DNA of 64,000 bases from Euglena gracilis (Eukaryota; Euglenida; Euglenophyceae; Euglenales): NCBI GenBank assembly GCA_039621445.1, contig CP154956.1, positions 35,978,100 through 36,042,099 of the forward strand, given 5' to 3'. Positions 63,130-64,000 of the stretch are shown piece after piece. Each line of letters starts with the position of its first letter. The first letter of the stretch is position 1. The position numbers and the translations under genes are program-made. The notes beneath the pieces were generated by a model, which had not been told where the DNA came from, made no database searches, and saw only the letters and a program-made list of their open reading frames with translations.

Positions 63130-64000
63130 AATGCGAATATGTATTCTGAAAAAAAGCTTGAATACCCTTGCCTTCAATGCATACATCTTTTTGTTTAAAT
63201 TTGCAACCCCCCCTGAAAATATCTCAAATGATATGCATGTTTTCTTTTAATTTGAGAAACATCTTCATTTCTTCCCTTCAGGGGGTTCTCCACAAACAAA
63301 TTTTAACCGACCTCTGCTGGGGGGGGGTCACTTCAAAAACCATTCAGTCACTTTTTTTCGGAAAGCCAGTCAGTCACTAACCCCCTGGGGGGGGGGGGCA
63401 CTCTGGAACCTGTGGCGCCAAATACTTCAGTGGTCTTTAGTGGTCCAGGCCAAAAACCAGTCATTCTCTCTGAAAAAACCAGTCACCAACCCACCAGACC
63501 CCCCCTCCAAAAGACCTGGCCATGTTTTTTGGGTCATTTGCGGGAAACCTCCAGGGGAAATCTAATTCTTGGAGGCTTTTTTTCTCTTTGTTTAATCAAC
63601 TGCAATAAAAGCTCAAAAAAATCTGCTTTGCGCCATGTGTATTTTGGTTTGTCCAGATCAGAGGTTTTTTCAAGGACCTGGAGGGGGGAGGGGGAGGTCC
63701 GGACCCACCCACCCCCTGGGGGGGGGACCCACTTTTGAGGGGTCAATTTTAGGGGCCAATTTTTTTCGGCGCAAAGCACCGAAAATAGAGGAAACCCTCC
63801 ATTTTCGGTGCTGAAAGGAAACCGAGCTGGGTCGGGCTGAGTGGGTACTGAGCGGGGTACCCACTTGCCCCCCCCCCCCCCGGGGGGGGGGCAGGGTTGT
63901 ATGAGAATCTCCGAGGGGGGGTGGGGAGGACCCCACTTACGAAACTGGGGGGCGGGTGGTGGCACCCCACCCCTACCTCTTTTTTTTTTCGGTCGCCGAA
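63130..64000. other. Intron DNA, C/G-run modules
   Basis: No gene was seen. 63700-63790 has C/G runs followed by a ttcggcgcaaagcaccgaaaa hairpin. 63840-63990 resembles 11560-11700 in the opposite orientation: ttgtatgagaatctccgagg and gaaactgggg blocks, ending in ttttcggtcgccgaa. Confidence 0.5.

Overview
This is eukaryotic DNA: interrupted genes with GT-AG introns, two decayed DIRS-type retrotransposons, microsatellites and many short dispersed repeats. No bacterial operon, rRNA or convincing tRNA gene was seen. The only cellular gene I can name encodes a SAPS-domain protein (regulatory subunit of protein phosphatase 6 / Sit4). From memory, its core looks closer to land-plant than to animal SAPS proteins, so an alga or another member of the green lineage is a tentative guess. 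Introns are long and packed with repeats rich in C and G runs.

The dominant layout is a large inverted duplication. The left arm (1-16450) recurs in reverse complement as the right arm (45236-about 61850), around a 28.8-kb single-copy spacer (16451-45235). The outer end of the left arm is cut by the window. The SAPS gene runs rightward from the left arm into the spacer. Nine exons between 1073 and 26817 keep phase through every junction and end in a stop codon. The right arm carries an inverted partial copy: four exons on the minus strand (63119 down to 49544), including one upstream exon whose left-arm partner lies outside the window. That copy lacks everything downstream of the third shared exon, because homology ends at 45236 inside a retrotransposon.

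The spacer holds, in order: the 3' half of the SAPS gene (17550-26817); a region rich in GCGC-N4-GCGC palindromes (about 28200-32540); a short element with matching ends (33111-34290); repeat-rich DNA with two weak exon-like segments (34300-39150); and two DIRS-like elements head to tail (39160-42283 and 42284-45235). The first is truncated by the second, and the second by the duplication junction. Both have frameshifts and one has an internal stop, so neither can work as it stands.

The best candidate for something undescribed is a family of non-coding, foldback-like mobile elements (3989-9624, 4824-7539, 33111-34290, their right-arm copies and related ends at 31089 and 32542). They share a terminal motif (TTAGGCGGC, a few bases, TCGCACTTAAG) followed by a GCGC-N4-GCGC box, and carry serial copies of that box inside. 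The four central bases tend to be the same within one element and different between elements. I found no protein encoded by them, so any mechanism is inference.
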